From: Massilia sp. CF038
GTDB taxonomy: Bacteria; Pseudomonadota; Gammaproteobacteria; Burkholderiales; Burkholderiaceae_D
DNA: 64,000 nucleotides
Reading direction: 5' to 3'
NCBI RefSeq assembly: GCF_900129765.1
Contig: NZ_FQWU01000001.1
Span: 1,612,001-1,676,000 of the forward strand
Shown here: piece after piece, positions 17,789 to 26,326 of the stretch
Layout of the letters: the number at the start of each line of letters is the position of its first letter
How positions within the stretch are numbered: the stretch's first letter is position 1
Notes under the pieces: generated by a model
What the model saw: the letters and a program-made list of their open reading frames with translations, nothing else
Told to the model about the DNA's origin: nothing
The model's database searches: none
Position numbers and translations under genes: made by a program

Positions 17789-18547
17789 TTACGATTTATT
17801 CCGGCGCAAAAGGATGCGCAGATCATCCAGAATCGGCACGCTGGCCAGCGCGACCAGCATCAGCGCCAGCGGTACGGTGGCGCTGTAGCCGACGTGCTTG
17901 AACCCGAGCGCGCCCAGTACGCCGCCGCCGAAAAACGCCAGTACCAGCCAGGTTAGCAACGCCAGGCGCGGTCGGTTGGCAGCGACGCGCTCTGCCGGGG
18001 CGGTGCCCGGTGCGTTGCGGTAGGCCAGTTTGCCGATCTCAATGCCAATATCAGTTACGATGCCGGTGATATGGGTGGTGCGAATTTCGGCGTTCGATAA
18101 TTTGGTGATCACCGCATTCTGCAGGCCCATCATGAACGACAACAGCATAACCGTGACGGAGACGAACAGCCCGTCAATGTCCGATAGCCGGGCGCCCAGC
18201 AAGCCGAACAGCAGCAGCAGGCAGGCTTCCAGCATGAGTGGCAGCGCGTATTGGCTGTGCAGGGCGTGCACGCGCGAATAATTGACCAGAATTGCCGAAG
18301 TGGCCGCGCCGATGACAAACGAGAGCAGGGCGCCGAATGCCGCCATCACCAGTGGCAATTGCGCGAGGGCGAGATTGTCCGCCATCGATGAGACGATCCC
18401 GGTCATGTGTGAGGTGTACGTCTGGACTGCGAGAAAACCGCCGGCATTGGTGGCGCCGGCGACGAACGCCAGCGCCAGACCGAGCTGGCGGTTGGCATCC
18501 GTACTACGATGCCTACCGGTCAGTTTGCGGGAGTAGTTGAGTGGCAT
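17789..18547 (-). CDS. DUF1275 (YoaK-like) membrane protein
   Basis: 252 residues with about six hydrophobic segments. GLALAFVAGATNAGGFLAV and YTSHMTGIVSSMADNLA near the N-terminus, and FMMGLQNAVITKLSNAEIRTTHITGIVTDIG in the centre, are the two hallmark segments of DUF1275. Function is not established for the family. The start at 18547 (MPLNYSRK) is chosen because codons further upstream run into the repetitive non-coding stretch and give an unrelated Cys/Arg-rich tail. Confidence 0.85.
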   Translation of the reverse strand: MPLNYSRKLTGRHRSTDANRQLGLALAFVAGATNAGGFLAVQTYTSHMTGIVSSMADNLALAQLPLVMAAFGALLSFVIGAATSAILVNYSRVHALHSQYALPLMLEACLLLLFGLLGARLSDIDGLFVSVTVMLLSFMMGLQNAVITKLSNAEIRTTHITGIVTDIGIEIGKLAYRNAPGTAPAERVAANRPRLALLTWLVLAFFGGGVLGALGFKHVGYSATVPLALMLVALASVPILDDLRILLRRNKS

Positions 18548-18892
18548 GTCAGCTTTCGGGGACTGGACCTGGGGACGGTGTTTTGCGGACCGAATCAAAA
18601 AAACGCGCGCAAACGAACGATGCTGTTCGATTCCCCGCGGGGTGGGTACGGAATCGCGCGCACAGCGCACGCAAGCGCACGATTTTTGCACGATTTTGCA
18701 CGCGCGCTTCACGATTTTTCACGACGTGCGGCAAAAGGGCGATCGCGAAAAACCGTGCGCCGCGCGTACGATTTCGCGCAGAAATCGTGCGCTTTCGTGC
18801 GCCTTGCGCGCCTTATCGTACGCTTTTCGTGGCATCGCGCACGCGCTTCGTGCGGATGCGCGCGGTTTTGGGCATTTGGCGCGTGGCGCGAT
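18548..18892. other. Non-coding stretch dense in CACGA/TCGTG motifs
   Basis: 345 bp between two minus-strand genes, with no credible gene. CACGA occurs at 18678, 18689, 18710 and 18720, followed by TCGTG at 18785, 18795, 18827 and 18848, so the motif points inward from both sides. The centre is a stem-loop (GTACGATTTC, 18766-18775, with GAAATCGTGC, 18781-18790; loop GCGCA). Alternating GCGC tracts fill the rest. It could be a protein-binding array, a structured RNA or a decayed repeat. Confidence 0.6.
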
Positions 18893-19300
18893 TTATTTGG
18901 TCCTCTCCACCCCGTCGAACAAGGGTTTGGACTTGTCCACCACATGCACCGTGTATAGCTTGAGGGGCTTGGGGCCGATCACCTTAAAGCCGCCGTGAAA
19001 GATACCTGGCAAATTCCAGATGGGTGCGCCGGTTGCCATCAGTTGCGGTTCCTTGCCCGGCAGCTGAATCGTCGCGCCCTCCAGTGCATACCCGCTCTCG
19101 ATGCCATTGTGAAAATGGCGTGGCACGGTGGCGCCAGGCTGTACTTCCAAAATGCTGCTGATCACTTCCATGCCGGGCGCGCCAGGCAAGTCGGCGCGAT
19201 TCAGGATGGTGCGGGTTGAACCGTCCTGGGCACTGGCGACCAGGGGCAACAACAGGCTGAAGATAAGAAAGGTAGCGAGACGACGATGCAGAGCGTTCAT
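18893..19300 (-). CDS. Secreted cupin-domain protein
   Basis: 135 residues. Signal peptide ending at VASAQD, then one cupin barrel: GATVPRHFHNGIESGYALEG supplies His-x-His and Glu of the metal site, and NLPGIFHGGFKV the second motif His. Such small periplasmic cupins bind a metal; function beyond that is unknown. The start at 19300 has GGAG 7 bases upstream; a codon at 19315 is possible but less well placed. No close partner. Confidence 0.8.
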   Translation of the reverse strand: MNALHRRLATFLIFSLLLPLVASAQDGSTRTILNRADLPGAPGMEVISSILEVQPGATVPRHFHNGIESGYALEGATIQLPGKEPQLMATGAPIWNLPGIFHGGFKVIGPKPLKLYTVHVVDKSKPLFDGVERTK

Positions 19301-19360
19301 ACGGTCTCCATGCAAGATTAAATGGCGGAAACCATACTATGCCGCATCCGTGCGGCAAAG

Positions 19361-20140
19361 CTATTGCAATTTTTCCAGACGCTCGCTGGGTATCCAGCCT
19401 TCAATCTGCTTGCCGGTGCGCGGGTCGCGGAAGTAGGCAAAGCGGAAGTCATCCGCATCGAGCGTGAGCACCAGCAGGTCGCCGGGTGCGACACTCAGAT
19501 CCTTGAGCTGGCAACCAGGGCTGGGTGCGCTCGACAGGTACACCGGCCCGACGCCTTTTACGCGCCGCTCGTCGCGCCGGGTCGCGCCGGACAAATCCAC
19601 ATTGGTACGGGCCACGAAATCGGCGGTATTGCAGGGATTGGTGGACGAGAACACTTCACTGATCTTGCCGCGCTTGAGCAGATAGGTGGTAATCAGAGGC
19701 TGTCCCTTGCGCGCTTCGCTTGCCGAACCGCGCAGGTGGACCACAGGATCGCTGCCGATGAAACCAGCGCCGGCCATGTCCAGACAATCGCCAAACTGCG
19801 CCGATACTTGCGGCAAGCCCTTCGAGAGGGCGACGATGCGATAGAAGTGGCGGCAGGCAGTACCTGCCTGCCAGCCTTGCAGTAGCACGAAATCGCGGTT
19901 CTCGTTCTTGGGCGTGATGCGGTAGACAGCGGCGCGTTTGTCGGCCAGCGTGAGGACGGTTTTGCCGCGATAGACGATCGACGTATTGCCCGCATCGGAG
20001 CGCACCTCGACAGTCCCGAAGCGGGTTTTGACGCTGTCGCCCACCGAGGACGCAGCCTGTGCCCGCCACGGAAACGCCGACAGCGCGAGCGCGCCGCACA
20101 GCAGACCTAGCGCGCCCCGCCAGCGCCAAACTTTTTCCAT
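19361..20140 (-). CDS. Secreted hypothetical protein
   Basis: 259 residues from the start at 20140, which has GGAGG upstream. The N-terminus (WRWRGALGLLCGALALSAFPWRAQA) is a signal peptide. The mature part has paired cysteines (GTACRHF, FGDCLD, TNPCNTA, SPGCQL) likely to form disulfides, and the C-terminus (GDLLVLTLDADDFRFAYFRDPRTGKQIEGWIPSERL) resembles an SH3b-like segment. I do not recognise the family. Periplasmic or extracellular location is likely. The 280 bp upstream are AT-rich and shared with the divergent metalloprotease promoter. Confidence 0.65.
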   Translation of the reverse strand: MEKVWRWRGALGLLCGALALSAFPWRAQAASSVGDSVKTRFGTVEVRSDAGNTSIVYRGKTVLTLADKRAAVYRITPKNENRDFVLLQGWQAGTACRHFYRIVALSKGLPQVSAQFGDCLDMAGAGFIGSDPVVHLRGSASEARKGQPLITTYLLKRGKISEVFSSTNPCNTADFVARTNVDLSGATRRDERRVKGVGPVYLSSAPSPGCQLKDLSVAPGDLLVLTLDADDFRFAYFRDPRTGKQIEGWIPSERLEKLQ

Positions 20141-20445
20141 AAAACGCGACCTCCGATGATGCACAAAAAGCCAGATTGCTTAGGCATCATGGTTTCCGCG
20201 AGCGTGCTTGTCAACACCGTTATGCGGCAAGAATTTTTTCAAATAGATCCATTGCGCATTGACCACCGATCAAATCAAGCCCAAACCCGCCGAAATTGGC
20301 ACAAAGTGTGGTCTTTTTCGTACATACAAACCGTTAACTTGGTGTTAATGTTGTCAATTCGGAACAGGAGCGCCGAAATCAAGACGACTGCCCTGTGCAC
20401 AAGGACAGCGAACCGAAATCGTTCCATCTCTAAAACGGGAAGACC

Positions 20446-22275
20446 ATGAAGACGAAAACTACCTCGCTGCTGTTACTCGCCGCAGCCTTCGGCACCAGCG
20501 CCAATGCGCAAAACGCGACGCCCGCCGCTGCACCTGCGAAAGGCGTGCTGATCGGCGATGCCTCGACCGTTCTGCAAGGCTTTGCCAACCAGCGCGCCAA
20601 TGCGCGTTCCATGGTGGCCCACTCGGTCCAGGGCGCGTCGGTTGCCACCAGCATCCGCGACTACTTCGAGAAAAACGGGGTCGTGTCGATCACCGGTACC
20701 GCATCGGATACCCCGAATTCGGTATTCGTGATGAAAGGTAACAAGAAGAAGGTATACGGCTACCTGGTCAAGTACGACAGCAAGAAAGCGTTCGAATACA
20801 CGACCGATGCCGCCGGCAAGGTTTGGCTGACGGAAGTCGACATCACCAAGATCATTCCCGACTTCGACCCCGAATTCCGCGACAAGCGCACCAGCGCGAT
20901 GTTGCTGGCAGGCGTAGCGCACCCGGTCTACAGCCCGATGGCTAACCGTCAGGCCCGCCACATTGGCCCGTACAACAATGAAGATGTGACCCAGCTGCAA
21001 AGCAAGCCGGGCAGCCCATGGGTGTTCTACCTGAACACCACCGCCGTCATGAGCGGAAACACGCCACTGAATGGCGTGACCAAGGAAAACATGTACCGCG
21101 CCTGGCAGTCGGTGGCCGACCAGTACTCGATGCTCCAGATGAACATCACCACCAACCGCGCCGTGTATGACGCCGCGCGCGCTGCCAACCCGCTGCGCAC
21201 CGGCATCATCAACTTTGTGAATCAGGATGGCCGCTCGTTCGCGCCAATCCATTCCTTCGGCACCACCGCGGCCGGTACCTTGTACCGCAATCCGGCATCC
21301 GGCTGGGACTACGGCTACGGCATCGGCATGACCGGCTCGCACGAAATCGGCCACCAGATGGGCATGTACCACGACCACGGCGGCAGCGGCGGCGAATACT
21401 TCGAAGGCATCGCGGCCTTCCAGTGGGGCCCAATCATGGGTAACTACTGGATGGGCGGCAGCTGGGCCAATCAGCTGTTCACCTGGAGCAAAGGCGAGTA
21501 CACCACCGCCACCAACTTCGAGGACGATCTGAACATCATGACGGCCGAGGAGCAAGTGCCGTACGTGGTGGACGACAACCCGACTTCCAAGCCGCTGACC
21601 TTTGCTACCGGCGGCGTCATTGATCCGCTGCGCAATTTCGGCCAGATCGAGCGCAACAGCGATACCGATACCTTCACTTTCACCACCAGCGGCACCTCGA
21701 CCCTGAACCTGCGTATCGATCCGCTTGAATACCTGCGCATGCTCGACGTTGATGCCACGATTTACAACGCAGCCAATGCCGTCGTCGCCCGCAGCAATCT
21801 GTCGGTCAACCGTTCGGCCGAGTTCAAGAGCTTGTCGCTGGCAGCGGGTAACTACCGTCTGGTGATCCGCGGCGGTGCGGAAGGTACGCCGCAGAATGGC
21901 TTCTCGAACTACTCGTCGCTGGGCTTCTACGGCATCAAGGGCACCCTGACGGGCGCCGTGACCACCTACCCAGGCTTGATCAACAACATCGCGACCACCG
22001 GCCAGGCTGGTGCAACGGGCACCTGGAAGTACTACTATATCGACGTACCAGTCGGCAAAACCAACGTGTCCTTCACGCTCGACGGTGCCAACGGCGACGC
22101 CGACATGTTCGTACGCCGTGGCGACCTGCCAAACGCAACGACGTACAACTGCAAGTCGGACGGCCCAACCAGCAAGGAAACTTGCAGCATCGGTTCGCCC
22201 GTCAATGGCCGCTACTATGTCGGTATCTACGCCTACACCGCCTTCAGCGACCTGAAAGTGACGGCCAAGTACTAA
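20446..22275 (+). CDS. Secreted zinc metalloprotease with PPC-like C-terminus
   Basis: 609 residues. Signal peptide ending at ANAQN. The metzincin zinc motif HEIGHQMGMYHDHG places His299, Glu300, His303 and His309; IMGNYWMGG downstream may be the Met-turn. The part from about residue 395 holds two beta-rich domains (DTDTFTFTTSGTSTLNLRI and WKYYYIDVPVGKTNVSFTL) of the pre-peptidase C-terminal type, commonly found on secreted proteases and removed on maturation. A propeptide probably covers residues 22 to about 160. Expected to digest extracellular protein. Tail-to-tail with the thiolase gene, 12 bp apart. Confidence 0.9.
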   Translation: MKTKTTSLLLLAAAFGTSANAQNATPAAAPAKGVLIGDASTVLQGFANQRANARSMVAHSVQGASVATSIRDYFEKNGVVSITGTASDTPNSVFVMKGNKKKVYGYLVKYDSKKAFEYTTDAAGKVWLTEVDITKIIPDFDPEFRDKRTSAMLLAGVAHPVYSPMANRQARHIGPYNNEDVTQLQSKPGSPWVFYLNTTAVMSGNTPLNGVTKENMYRAWQSVADQYSMLQMNITTNRAVYDAARAANPLRTGIINFVNQDGRSFAPIHSFGTTAAGTLYRNPASGWDYGYGIGMTGSHEIGHQMGMYHDHGGSGGEYFEGIAAFQWGPIMGNYWMGGSWANQLFTWSKGEYTTATNFEDDLNIMTAEEQVPYVVDDNPTSKPLTFATGGVIDPLRNFGQIERNSDTDTFTFTTSGTSTLNLRIDPLEYLRMLDVDATIYNAANAVVARSNLSVNRSAEFKSLSLAAGNYRLVIRGGAEGTPQNGFSNYSSLGFYGIKGTLTGAVTTYPGLINNIATTGQAGATGTWKYYYIDVPVGKTNVSFTLDGANGDADMFVRRGDLPNATTYNCKSDGPTSKETCSIGSPVNGRYYVGIYAYTAFSDLKVTAKY

Positions 22276-22287
22276 GCAGAAAACGCT

Positions 22288-23418
22288 TCACATCGCTTCG
22301 AGTATCGTCGCGATGCCCTGGCCGCCCCCGATGCACTGGGTGGCCAGGGCGTAACGGCCGCCTTCACGGACCAGCAGCGCCGCTGCCTTGCCCGTGATGC
22401 GCGCGCCGGTTGCGCCCAGCGGATGGCCAATCGCCAGCCCGCCCCCGTCCAGGTTGACCCTGGCCGGTTCCAGACCCAGCTCACGGATGCAGGCCAAGGC
22501 TTGTGAACCGAAGGCTTCATTGATTTCCACCACATCCAGATCGTCCACGGTCAGACCGGCACGTTGCAGCGCCAGCCGGCTTGCGGGCACCGGCCCCATG
22601 CCCATGAAGGCAGGATCGACGCCAATGGTGGCCATGGCCTTGATGCGCGCCGATGGCTGCAGGCCATGACGCTGTGCAAACGCCTCGCTCGTGACGAGAA
22701 CCGCAGCGGCCCCATCGGTCAAGGGGGACGACGTGCCGGCGGTCACCACGCCGTCTTCCAGAAAGACTGGTTTCAGCGCCGCCAGTGCGTCCAATGTCGT
22801 GCCGGGGCGAATGCAGCCATCTTCCGCCACCACGCCGTCGGCCACCGAAATCGGCACAATTTCATCTTGCAGCAGGGCAGCGCTGCGCACAGTGGCGGCC
22901 TTGCGGTGCGAGTCGGCCGCCAGTTGCTCCTGGTCGGCGCGCGCCACGGCATAGTGCCGTGCCACGTTTTCCGCCGTCATGCCCATGCCGATGTAGGTAT
23001 CCGTCTCGGCGAGTAGTCCAGGATGGGGCGAAAAGTTAAAGCCGCCCTGGGGCACCATCGTCATCGATTCGACCCCGATGCACAGGTAAGCCTCGCCAAT
23101 GCCCGCTTCGATTTGTGCCGCCGCGATATGGATGGCCGACATGGACGAGCCGCAGAAGCGGTTGATGGTCATGCCGCCCACTTCCTGCGGAATGCCTGCC
23201 AGCAGCGAGACGATGCGCGCCAGGTTATTGCCTTGGGATGCCTCGGGATAGGCGACGCCCAGAATCACGTCGTCAAGCAGGGCAGGGTCCAGCCCGGTGC
23301 GTTGCAACAAGCCGCGCACGACCTGGGCGGCCAGATCATCGGGCCGGACATTGGCCAGCGCGCCTTTGCGGGCGAAGTGGAAGGGGGACCGGGCATACCC
23401 GGACAGAACTGCTTTCAT
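22288..23418 (-). CDS. Acetyl-CoA acyltransferase (thiolase)
   Basis: 376 residues, normal for thiolases. The acyl-accepting cysteine is in NRFCGSSMSAIH, the catalytic His in GHPLGATGAR and the second Cys in CIGGGQG. It condenses or cleaves beta-ketoacyl-CoA, probably in fatty-acid degradation. The start at 23418 has GGAGAAAACC directly before it; an upstream frame to 23529 overlaps the neighbouring gene. It is the second gene of a minus-strand pair with the aldo/keto reductase, 16 bp apart, under the TetR-type regulator transcribed in the other direction. Confidence 0.92.
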   Translation of the reverse strand: MKAVLSGYARSPFHFARKGALANVRPDDLAAQVVRGLLQRTGLDPALLDDVILGVAYPEASQGNNLARIVSLLAGIPQEVGGMTINRFCGSSMSAIHIAAAQIEAGIGEAYLCIGVESMTMVPQGGFNFSPHPGLLAETDTYIGMGMTAENVARHYAVARADQEQLAADSHRKAATVRSAALLQDEIVPISVADGVVAEDGCIRPGTTLDALAALKPVFLEDGVVTAGTSSPLTDGAAAVLVTSEAFAQRHGLQPSARIKAMATIGVDPAFMGMGPVPASRLALQRAGLTVDDLDVVEINEAFGSQALACIRELGLEPARVNLDGGGLAIGHPLGATGARITGKAAALLVREGGRYALATQCIGGGQGIATILEAM

Positions 23419-23434
23419 GGTTTTCTCCGTTGAC

Positions 23435-24490
23435 TCAGGCGACTGGGTGCAGTTTGGGCGAGCGCAGCGATGGCTGGCCACCGGCGATGGTGTCGGCACT
23501 GTCGGCAATCTGGCGGTAAGGCGTACCAAGGTCGACCGCGCTCACATGGTCCAGGCGCGCAATGTGCGCCGGGCTCAGCGTCAGTTTGAGCGCGCCCAGG
23601 GTGGCATCGAGCTGGGCCTTGGTGCGCGGTCCCAGCAGCGGCACCAATGCGGTCGACGATTGCGCATCGCGTGCCAGCAGCCAGGCAATGGCCACGTGGG
23701 CGGGCGGGGCGTCCGCTTCCGCTGCAATCGCCAGCACTGTGTCGAGAATGGCTGTCTCGCGGCCGGACGATTCGCTGTGGACCAGCTTGCCCAGATTCTG
23801 CAGGCGCGATTCGCCCGTTGGCGCGCGGTATTTGCCAGTCAAGAAGCCGCCTGCCAGGGGCGACCACAAGGTCCCGCCCAGGCCCAGGGCTTCGGTCATC
23901 GGCAGCAGCTCGCGGTCGGCAGTGCGCTCGGCAAGACTGTATTCGAATTGCAGACCAATCAGGGGCGACCAACCGCGCAACTCGGCCATCAGGTCGGCAC
24001 GGGCGACACGCCATGCGGGAAAGTTGGACAGACCCGCATACAAAATCTTGCCGGAGCGGACCAGGTCATCAAAACCGCGCAAGATTTCTTCTATGGGCGT
24101 CAGGCCATCTGCAAAGTGGGCCCAGTACAGGTCAATGCGGTCGGTGCCCATACGCTTGAGGCTGGCGTCGACCGCTTGCATCATGTTCTTGCGGCTGTTG
24201 CCGGTGGTGCCAGGGTGTTTGCCGTTGAGTGTGTACTTGGTGGCGATGACCAGATTGTCGCGCTCGGCGGCCATGAGTTCGCCCAGAAACTGTTCGGACT
24301 GCCCGCCCTGATACACGTCGGCCGTGTCGATGAAGTTGCCGCCGGCATCTATATAAGTGTCAAACATGGCCTTGGCTTCTGCCTTGTCGGCGCCATGGCC
24401 CCAGCCTGTTCCAAAGTTGCCGGCGCCGAGGGCCAGTTGGGAAACGCGCAGGCCGCTGCGGCGGCCGAAGGTTTTGTATTGCATGCTCAT
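23435..24490 (-). CDS. Aldo/keto reductase
   Basis: 351 residues with the AKR barrel: FIDTADVYQGGQSEQFLG contains the catalytic Asp and Tyr, ATKYTLNG the Lys, and YWAHFADG the His position. GLSNFPAWRVARADL is also typical. It should reduce aldehydes or ketones with NADPH in the cytoplasm; substrate unknown. The start ATG at 24490 has GGGAG 7 bases upstream. First gene of the operon with the thiolase; its promoter region contains two copies of a TetR-like operator. Confidence 0.9.
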   Translation of the reverse strand: MSMQYKTFGRRSGLRVSQLALGAGNFGTGWGHGADKAEAKAMFDTYIDAGGNFIDTADVYQGGQSEQFLGELMAAERDNLVIATKYTLNGKHPGTTGNSRKNMMQAVDASLKRMGTDRIDLYWAHFADGLTPIEEILRGFDDLVRSGKILYAGLSNFPAWRVARADLMAELRGWSPLIGLQFEYSLAERTADRELLPMTEALGLGGTLWSPLAGGFLTGKYRAPTGESRLQNLGKLVHSESSGRETAILDTVLAIAAEADAPPAHVAIAWLLARDAQSSTALVPLLGPRTKAQLDATLGALKLTLSPAHIARLDHVSAVDLGTPYRQIADSADTIAGGQPSLRSPKLHPVA

Positions 24491-24507
24491 GGACACTCCC
24501 TTTTTAA

Positions 24508-24548
24508 ATTACGATCATAATCAATGCGTCTTATATTACGCTCATAAT
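24508..24548. promoter_or_regulatory. Twin operators between AKR and TetR genes
   Basis: ATTACGATCATAAT (24508-24521) and ATTACGCTCATAAT (24535-24548) are near-identical, near-palindromic 14-mers 27 bp apart in the divergent intergenic region. The likely binder is the adjacent TetR-family regulator, which would repress itself and the AKR-thiolase pair. Confidence 0.7.
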
Positions 24549-24588
24549 GTATAATGTCAAGACCGATCCGAAAAAATGTGGGGGAGTC

Positions 24589-25167
24589 ATGAAAGTGAGC
24601 AAAGAGCAGGCCGCGCAGAACCGCGAGCGCGTGGTCGAGACGGCGGCGCGGCTGTTTCGCGAGCATGGTTACAACGGCATTGGCGTGGCCGACTTGATGA
24701 AGGGGGCAGGGCTCACGCATGGCGGCTTCTACGGCAACTTCGGCTCCAAGGAGGCACTATTGGCCGAGGCCGCAACCCAGGCCGTCGATGCTTCATTGGT
24801 GCAATGGGATGCGATGGAGTCGCGGCACCCCGAAGCGCCGCTCAAGGCAGTCACACAGGCGTATCTGTCGGCCCGGCACCGCGATCATCCCGGGCTCGGC
24901 TGCACAGTGGCCGCACTCGGGCCCGAGGTGGCGAGGCTGTCGCCCGAAGTGCGTCATGCTGTGAGTGAGGGCGTCAGCCGGCAGGTGGGCAAGCTCGCTT
25001 CCCTGATGCCGCCCGGTAGTGAAGAGCAGCGCCGCAAGGATGCGTTGGCAACCTATGCAGCCATGGTCGGCGCGCTGGTGATTGCCCGTGCCGTCAATGA
25101 CGAAGCGCTGTCGCAGGAGGTGCTTTCCGCGGCATTGGAAGCAATTAACAGAAATACCGAGGAATAG
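24589..25167 (+). CDS. TetR-family transcriptional regulator
   Basis: 192 residues. N-terminal helix-turn-helix region ETAARLFREHGYNGIGVADL then AGLTHGGFYGNFGSKEALL, typical of TetR/AcrR proteins. The C-terminal ligand domain (GLGCTVAALGPEVARLSPEVR) resembles the subgroup that regulates neighbouring oxidoreductases. The start at 24589 has GGGGAG 3-8 bases upstream; a start at 24547 would lie in the operator. Divergent from the AKR-thiolase operon, its probable target. Confidence 0.9.
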   Translation: MKVSKEQAAQNRERVVETAARLFREHGYNGIGVADLMKGAGLTHGGFYGNFGSKEALLAEAATQAVDASLVQWDAMESRHPEAPLKAVTQAYLSARHRDHPGLGCTVAALGPEVARLSPEVRHAVSEGVSRQVGKLASLMPPGSEEQRRKDALATYAAMVGALVIARAVNDEALSQEVLSAALEAINRNTEE

Positions 25168-25187
25168 TTCCAGTACGCGAAGTCCGT

Positions 25188-25213
25188 AAAGACGGTAGAA
25201 TCCGTCTTTTTTT
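25188..25213 (+). terminator. Intrinsic terminator after the TetR gene
   Basis: AAAGACGG (25188-25195) pairs with CCGTCTTT (25202-25209) over loop TAGAAT, followed by further T residues to 25213. It ends 13 bp before the next start codon. Confidence 0.85.
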
Positions 25214-25226
25214 CGCGGGAAATATT

Positions 25227-26291
25227 ATGAGTTTGGTAAGAAGTGCAGCGATGGTGACGCTGTTGGCATGCGCAGCGCTGCCGCTCAAGGCAGCCGAGAT
25301 CAAGGGCGCAGGTTCCTCTGCCGCACAGCCGCTGTACGTGGCCTTGTCTGGCGTGTATGCCAAGAAGCAGCCGATGACGCTGGTGTACGAACCAAGCGGT
25401 TCGACCGATGGTTTTCGCAAGATGCGCGGCAATACCGTCGACTTTGGCGCTACTGACGTGGCCTTGACGGCCGACCAGCGCAAGTCCGCCAAGATGCTCT
25501 GCTTCCCCACGGCGATTTCAGGTGTGGTGCCGGTTGTGAACATTCCTGGGGTAGAAAAGGGCAAGCTGAAGCTGACGGGCGAAGTGCTGGCCGACCTGTT
25601 TGCACGCAAGGTCGTCAAATGGAATGATTCGAAGATCAAGGCACTCAATCCCGGCCTGGCGCTGCCGGATCTGGCCGTTACCGTCATCGTGCGCGAAGAG
25701 GGCTCTGGCTCGACCTTCAACTTTACCGATTACCTGAGCAAAGCCAGCCCTGACTGGTCCGGCACGATCGGACGCAACTTCCGCGTGGTCTGGCCTGACG
25801 GCGTCACCAAGATCAAGGGCAGCAGCGGTGTTGTTGCCGAACTGAAGAAGACCAGCGGCGCGATTGCATATGTGGACTACCAGTACGCGGTCAAAAATGA
25901 TCTGGTGTCGGCAGCACTGAAAAACCGCGAAGGCAAGTTTGTCACTGCCGGCCGCTCGAGCTTCTCGTCAGCCTTGAACAACAGCGCCTGGATCGTCGCC
26001 GGTACCTATGAAGAGTTGCTGACCAATCGTCCGGGCAACGCGAGCTGGCCAATCACCACCAGCACCTTTGTGCTGATTCCGCAGGTGAGCGAAAATCCGG
26101 AAAAGACAATTGCCGCGATTAAGTTCTTTACCTGGGGCTTCATCCACGGCGACGGCGCAGTCGGCAAGGCTGACTTTGTGCGGCTGCCGGATGTGGTACA
26201 AGGCCGTATCTTCGGCGAACTGACCACCGTGACCGACACCAGCGGCGTGCCGCTCAAATGGTCGCTGTCGGAAGTGCTGGCACAGATGTAA
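25227..26291 (+). CDS. PstS-like phosphate-binding protein, orphan
   Basis: 354 residues. Signal peptide ending at PLKAAE, then IKGAGSSAAQPLYVALSGVY, YEPSGSTDGFRKM and the phosphate-contacting EEGSGSTFNFTDYL of PstS. WSGTIGRNFRVVWPDGVTKIKGSSGVV is also family-like. It should bind phosphate in the periplasm. No pstC, pstA, pstB or phoU is adjacent, and no Pho-box-like sequence was recognised in the short gap upstream, so it may be a secondary PstS or have a modified role. Confidence 0.85.
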   Translation: MSLVRSAAMVTLLACAALPLKAAEIKGAGSSAAQPLYVALSGVYAKKQPMTLVYEPSGSTDGFRKMRGNTVDFGATDVALTADQRKSAKMLCFPTAISGVVPVVNIPGVEKGKLKLTGEVLADLFARKVVKWNDSKIKALNPGLALPDLAVTVIVREEGSGSTFNFTDYLSKASPDWSGTIGRNFRVVWPDGVTKIKGSSGVVAELKKTSGAIAYVDYQYAVKNDLVSAALKNREGKFVTAGRSSFSSALNNSAWIVAGTYEELLTNRPGNASWPITTSTFVLIPQVSENPEKTIAAIKFFTWGFIHGDGAVGKADFVRLPDVVQGRIFGELTTVTDTSGVPLKWSLSEVLAQM

Positions 26292-26326
26292 GATGGCAGT
26301 CCTTTAACGAGCATCAGGCCGGCGTC

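Noticed and set aside
18509-18998. Overlapping short open frames in the CACGA-rich stretch
   Set aside because: Several frames on both strands are open at once because of GC repeats; products are Arg/Cys-rich without domain, and no ribosome site is present.
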